Assembly: GCA_036939975.1 (NCBI GenBank) | Contig: JALLPB010007334.1 | Location: 1-10,001 of the forward strand | Reading direction: 5' to 3' | From: Cyclostephanos tholiformis | Lineage: Eukaryota; Bacillariophyta; Thalassiosirophyceae; Thalassiosirales; Thalassiosiraceae | DNA length: 10,001 nucleotides | Shown here: one piece after another, positions 7,344 to 10,001 of the stretch | Numbering within the stretch: the first letter of the stretch is position 1 | How the letters are laid out: each line of letters opens with the position of its first letter | Translations under genes and position numbers: made by a program | The notes under the pieces: model-generated | Told to the model about the DNA's origin: nothing | The model's input: the letters and a program-made list of their open reading frames with translations, nothing else | Databases searched by the model: none

Positions 7344-8419
7344 ATTGGTGCCGAGCTAAAAAAATACCCGACCCCTGCGGGGACGAGCATGGATACGAAA
7401 AAATACTTGCTTGCTTCGTTGAAAACCTTATCACAGATTGTAACTCCCGTTCTGCAACTATTTCTGGTTACGTAAGATCCATCAACAAGCTCTTTGAGAT
7501 GCGAAAGTTTTGTGTCCCAGCAGACCTCTCAAACAAAAATAGTCTCATATCAAAAATCATTCAAGCTTGTGAACGAGAAGAAAACATTGCCAAGCAGCGT
7601 AGTCCTTTGACTAAACAGATGTATGTTGAAATGGCAACTCGTGCCAAATATTCTGAACGCGATTCAATCCACTCGGTTTTATTTGATTTCTTCAACTTAA
7701 TAAGAGTAGGTGGTTTCAGAGTCTCTGAATATGCCCAGAAAACTCAAAACAATATTGATGAGTTCGAGTATGCATCAGGGAGGAAGGTTGTTAAGGCGTT
7801 CATTCCCTCCGACTGGAGTTTTTACAATGCCTCCGGGCGGCTTGTGACAATCCATTCCCTCAGGGGACTCTCTGAGGTTCCGACACGGTTAAAAATCACT
7901 TTCAGAATTCAGAAGAACCGTAAAAACGGGCAAAAAATCACATTTGCCGCGAACGATAAACATCCTCATATTTGCCCAGTTCGCTCGGCATACCGGATTT
8001 TCTTGCGAGCCAAGAGACTTGGTCAATCTGATGACCAGCCAATGGGTGTTTACCTCAATCATCAAGGCCTTGTGAAATACCTCACCGGCAACAAGATATC
8101 CGAGTTGCTTCAGTCCATTGCAAAGCACTGCCATCCTGACCTCACGCAGGATGAAATATCACGTTTTTCTTCCCACTCTGGGAGAGTTTGGGCCGTTGTC
8201 CTGCTTGATGAAGCCGGAATGACTTCAGACTTCATCAAATCTTGCCTTCGTTGGATGGGGGACTCTTATAGACTTTACTTAAGAGATACCGCGGTTCTTC
8301 AAGCCAAGCACGTTGCCGCCCTTGACCAGTCGTCCTTTGACTTCATCTCCTTGTATGGAGAAAACCGCACAACACTCCCCGATTTTGCTCCCGATGACAA
8401 TTCTATGGGTCCTTATTAA
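7154..8419 (+). CDS. ORF3: DIRS-type tyrosine recombinase (phage-integrase fold)
   Basis: The recombinase is expected to insert a circular cDNA into the genome through a 3'-phosphotyrosine intermediate, replacing the DDE integrase of LTR elements. The frame is open from 7154 (TAA at 7151-7153) to TAA 8417-8419. Numbering from the TTG at 7166 (417 residues), residues 40-140 resemble an N-terminal SAM-like DNA-binding domain and 145-395 the catalytic domain. The expected catalytic set is present: Arg185 in GGFRVSEYA (7718), His337 and Arg340 in SHSGRVW (8174, 8183), Trp363 in RWMGDS (8252), and Tyr371 in YRLYLRD (8276) as nucleophile. Tyr371 is chosen because it lies eight residues after the Trp, as in related DIRS recombinases as I recall them; Tyr368 is the alternative. 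There is no early ATG (the first is residue 112, too late), and the frame is -1 to ORF2 over about 190 bases, so it is probably produced by -1 frameshifting as an extension of the polymerase. Confidence 0.87.
   Translation, partial: RFILLLRFFQTQTGSFGSETLSFLPPESRAALADLGNRVDEKIARLRINSSIETERFRQAKYVNWCRAKKIPDPCGDEHGYEKILACFVENLITDCNSRSATISGYVRSINKLFEMRKFCVPADLSNKNSLISKIIQACEREENIAKQRSPLTKQMYVEMATRAKYSERDSIHSVLFDFFNLIRVGGFRVSEYAQKTQNNIDEFEYASGRKVVKAFIPSDWSFYNASGRLVTIHSLRGLSEVPTRLKITFRIQKNRKNGQKITFAANDKHPHICPVRSAYRIFLRAKRLGQSDDQPMGVYLNHQGLVKYLTGNKISELLQSIAKHCHPDLTQDEISRFSSHSGRVWAVVLLDEAGMTSDFIKSCLRWMGDSYRLYLRDTAVLQAKHVAALDQSSFDFISLYGENRTTLPDFAPDDNSMGPY
7274..7280 (+). promoter_or_regulatory. Candidate -1 frameshift site between ORF2 and ORF3
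   Basis: In ORF2 frame the bases read G AAA AAA T. Slippage by one base here would move ribosomes into the recombinase frame (entering at the IARLR codons). It is the best slippery-like run inside the overlap 7154-7343, but it is not a canonical X-XXY-YYZ heptamer because the first base is G. A perfect A-AAA-AAA heptamer in the right phase lies just upstream at 7142-7148 but would run into TAA 7151-7153. Confidence 0.25.
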
Positions 8420-8874
8420 TATCTACCTTTCTAAAGAAAAAGGGGGAATCACAATTAATTTAATATTTTCCTTTCCTGAATTAAAGGAGGGATCGCATGT
8501 TTCAAAAAGTAAGGGATAACCCCAACCATCAAAAGAACCCTACTCATTTCATATATTCTTTCCTTTTTTTTGCATGCCTGCAATACATGGTGGCGATGTC
8601 GTACTTAAGACAAAAATTGCACTTAGTCTTCGTCCTTCTGTTTGTTCACCTTTGCTAACAATGAAGCGTGCATGCCATAGTGGAGGTTTGGCATTCGGCC
8701 AGAACTTTTGGAGTCAGAAAACATTTTCAGACCCTACATAGCTTGATAAATCAGAGTATAAAAGTCCACTTTGAATGCAAATTGGATTCTTGTACATCAT
8801 ATTTATCATGCATTTGCTAGTTCTACCCTTTTCCTCCTTTTCTTAAGTATGACAGCGTAACTATGTGTTGCATT
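8420..8874 (+). other. Noncoding 3' flank of the DIRS-type element
   Basis: AT-rich and without a credible gene. Structures seen: hairpin TCCTTT/AAAGGA with 8-base loop (8469-8488), shortly downstream of the recombinase stop, possibly part of a 3' end signal; a short inverted repeat AAGAC/GTCTT around 8607-8630; and TATAAAAGTCCACTT (8757-8771), which echoes the TATAAGTCCACTT word in the leader (1876-1888). The right part may already be decayed MULE sequence. No AATAAA was seen. Confidence 0.5.
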
Positions 8875-9651
8875 TCAAGGCGCAATGAGTTTTTCCCCCG
8901 GAAGGGAAAAGAAGAAAAAGTTCACAGGGTGTGGTAATATCTCATGCATAGCCTCAATGGATCCCTTCTGTTGATCTGTAATAATAGTTACCTTGTCACC
9001 ATCAAGCATGGGGTGATTACTTTTTGCAAACTTCCAAAATAGCTCCCATCCTTCCTTGTCATCATTACCAAAAACTATTCCAAAGGAGACAGGTAGTGCA
9101 TTGCAATTAGATGTTATGCCATAACATGAATATAAGGTGTATTTACCAAAGTTCATGTGTGCAGCATCAGCCTGGTAGACTGTTTGTAGAAGTTGCACAT
9201 AATTCTTGGCTGCTGCACTTGAGAGCAACAGACCAGTAACAAAAGTTTCCACACACCCTTCAACACAGTTTTCACCCAACCCAACATCATTCAACACCTC
9301 ACTGTTAGCAACCAACCATGCATGGATGTACTTCAGTTTCTGGATGCTGTTCATATGCTTGTTTGTCTTCTTGAGAGTGTTTATCTTCTCTTGGAGAACT
9401 ACATCCAAAAGCCACTTCTTCACAGAGAATGGTGACTTCTTAACCACATGAAGGGCATGTCTATCCTCCTCAAGTAATAGGGCCAGTGCTGATAGATATT
9501 TAATGTTGTTGTCTAGGTTGCCAAACATCCTGTCACATACCCTTGTCCTGGTATTTTGGATGAGGTTATCTGTTATGAAAATATTAATGGCATTGGCTGT
9601 AGAATCCCATGGATAGCCTTTGAACTGATATTGGGAGTTTTTGTGACAGCA
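8875..9651 (-). pseudogene. Mutator-like (MULE) transposase core, frame-broken
   Basis: A minus-strand frame open from 9651 to the stop at 8875-8877 reads through ITDNLIQNTRTRVCDRMFG and then the MULE transposase domain: YQADAAHMNFGKYTLYSCYG with the first catalytic Asp (codon 9166-9168), LPVSFGIVFGNDDKEGWELFW with the family's typical Glu-x-Trp region, and TIITDQQKGSIEAM with the second Asp (codon 8974-8976). Such enzymes cut and paste DNA transposons with terminal inverted repeats. The family normally continues with a Cys/His block shortly after the second Asp. Here the frame turns to NFFFFSLPGEKLIAP and stops, while the shifted frame reads FPFRGKN, as expected for a one-base insertion near 8905-8920. 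The conserved His is lost and the C-terminal third is missing. There is no usable ATG before 9528. I judge it inactive. Confidence 0.8.
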
Positions 9652-9901
9652 TCACAGATCAACGGATCCAGCATCCATGATATGAATGGGCTCTTCTCTC
9701 TCTTCTCTCATGCTGTCAGCAACCATGCACGTCATCAAATTGCATCTCATCAGCATCTGGGTTTCCCTCTTCCCTAGCAAAAATGTCATTATAAAAGATG
9801 TCACCAACTGTCTCATTCAAATCGGGCGGAGGCAAATCATGTACCAAAACAGGTGGGAAGGGTACCTTTTCAGCAGTTGTGCTGCCCTTCTTCTTTGGCA
9901 C
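9594..9901 (-). pseudogene. Decayed N-terminal part of the MULE transposase
   Basis: Two pieces in different frames lead into the transposase core. From 9901 to a stop at 9716-9718, a frame with no ATG reads PKKKGSTTAEK, DLPPPDLNETVGDIFYND and EEGNPDADEM, an acidic and basic low-complexity head. From about 9707 to 9594 another frame reads EKSPFISWMLDPLICDAV and TKTPNISSKAIHGILQP, which fits as the segment just before the core. The change from ILQP to AINIF at about 9591-9594 needs a one-base deletion, and further frame changes fall near the GA-rich run at 9690-9712. I infer one original gene now split over three frames; the first piece is the less certain. Confidence 0.45.
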
Positions 9902-9958
9902 TTTCTTATCAGGTGGTGGTTCATAAATATGTCAACCACTGCGCATCTTAGTTGGCAA

Positions 9959-9980
9959 ATGTCGGATGTCGGCATGTCGG
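9959..9980. repeat. Three copies of ATGTCGG at the window edge
   Basis: ATGTCGG occurs at 9959-9965, 9966-9972 and 9974-9980, immediately upstream of the decayed transposase on its strand (where it reads CCGACAT). Short internal repeats like this are common in terminal inverted repeats of MULEs, but the partner end is not in view, so this is only a possibility. Confidence 0.35.
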
Positions 9981-10001
9981 CCAGACCCCCAAAATGACAG
10001 A

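Larger units (their letters stand above)
1272..8874 (+). mobile_element. DIRS-type (tyrosine-recombinase) retrotransposon, outer limits approximate
   Basis: The unit contains, in order, a structured leader, a Gag-like ORF with a CCCH zinc finger, a reverse transcriptase with RNase H, and a tyrosine recombinase. This gene order, with no DDE integrase and no retroviral-type protease, defines the DIRS order (DIRS1, PAT and Ngaro groups), in which a circular DNA intermediate is integrated by the recombinase without target duplication. I set the limits at the end of copia homology on the left and at the stop codon of the MULE frame on the right. The true ends are not identified: I found no inverted or split direct repeats between 1272-2175 and 8420-8874. 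All three coding regions read cleanly once an assembly duplication at 6778-6894 is allowed for, so the copy looks recent. Element type is secure; the boundaries are not. Confidence 0.7.

Noticed and set aside
8313..8519. Short plus-strand frame overlapping the end of the recombinase.
   Set aside because: Out of frame with the catalytic domain and without recognisable content; the downstream part is AT-rich noncoding sequence.
8420..8874. Possible LTR or tRNA gene in the 3' flank.
   Set aside because: No TG...CA-bounded repeat matching another part of the window and no cloverleaf was found.
9556..9997. Two plus-strand frames at the right end.
   Set aside because: They are complements of the MULE N-terminal pieces and carry no domain of their own.
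1..10001. CRISPR array, prokaryotic operon or phage region.
   Set aside because: No regularly spaced identical repeats and no ribosome binding sites; all recognisable proteins are eukaryotic transposon families.

Overview
The window looks like a repeat-rich stretch of a diatom (stramenopile) nuclear genome. It holds no host gene I can recognise. The assignment rests on remembered family resemblance: the copia protease segment (protease DTG followed by a terminal NYAMWPGLTTTLI block), the reverse transcriptase (FSPWCRHTAQG and YVDD blocks) and the recombinase (HSGRVWAVVLLDEAG block) all read like proteins common in diatom genomes. No database search was possible. Remnants or copies of three transposon classes lie side by side.

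Left, 1-1271 (+): a decayed, truncated Ty1/copia gag-protease fragment. It has a premature stop, reading-frame changes, a zinc knuckle and an aspartic protease DTG, and it is cut off abruptly before integrase.

Centre, about 1272-8874 (+): a DIRS-type (tyrosine-recombinase) retrotransposon that is nearly intact in coding terms. The order is a leader of about 0.9 kb, then ORF1 (Gag-like, 2176-4575), ORF2 (reverse transcriptase plus RNase H, about 4687-7343) and ORF3 (tyrosine recombinase, about 7154-8419). ORF2 follows ORF1 in the same frame after a single TAA. ORF3 overlaps the end of ORF2 in the -1 frame. The only break in ORF2 is a 58-bp perfect duplication around a single N at 6836. Collapsing it to one copy puts the RNase H back in frame, so it is almost certainly an assembly artefact. 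In the expected life cycle, ORF1 coats the RNA, RT/RH makes cDNA, and the recombinase inserts a circular DNA intermediate in place of a DDE integrase. I could not find the terminal repeats (inverted or split-direct) expected of this order.

The most interesting noncoding structure is in the leader at about 1803-2090. Four degenerate units share the frame AAGTCC...GGCC-[stem]-loop-[stem']-GAGACTACC. The stem sequence differs completely between units but stays self-complementary in each. Three of the four carry a second hairpin whose stem also varies. The units are joined by TATAAGTCC-like boxes, the last of which sits 43 bp upstream of the ORF1 start codon as a plausible TATA element.

Right, 8875 to about 9901 (-): a Mutator-like (MULE) transposase pseudogene with two of the catalytic aspartates visible. 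Its frame is broken in several places, and at the edge of the window there is a short ATGTCGG repeat cluster.
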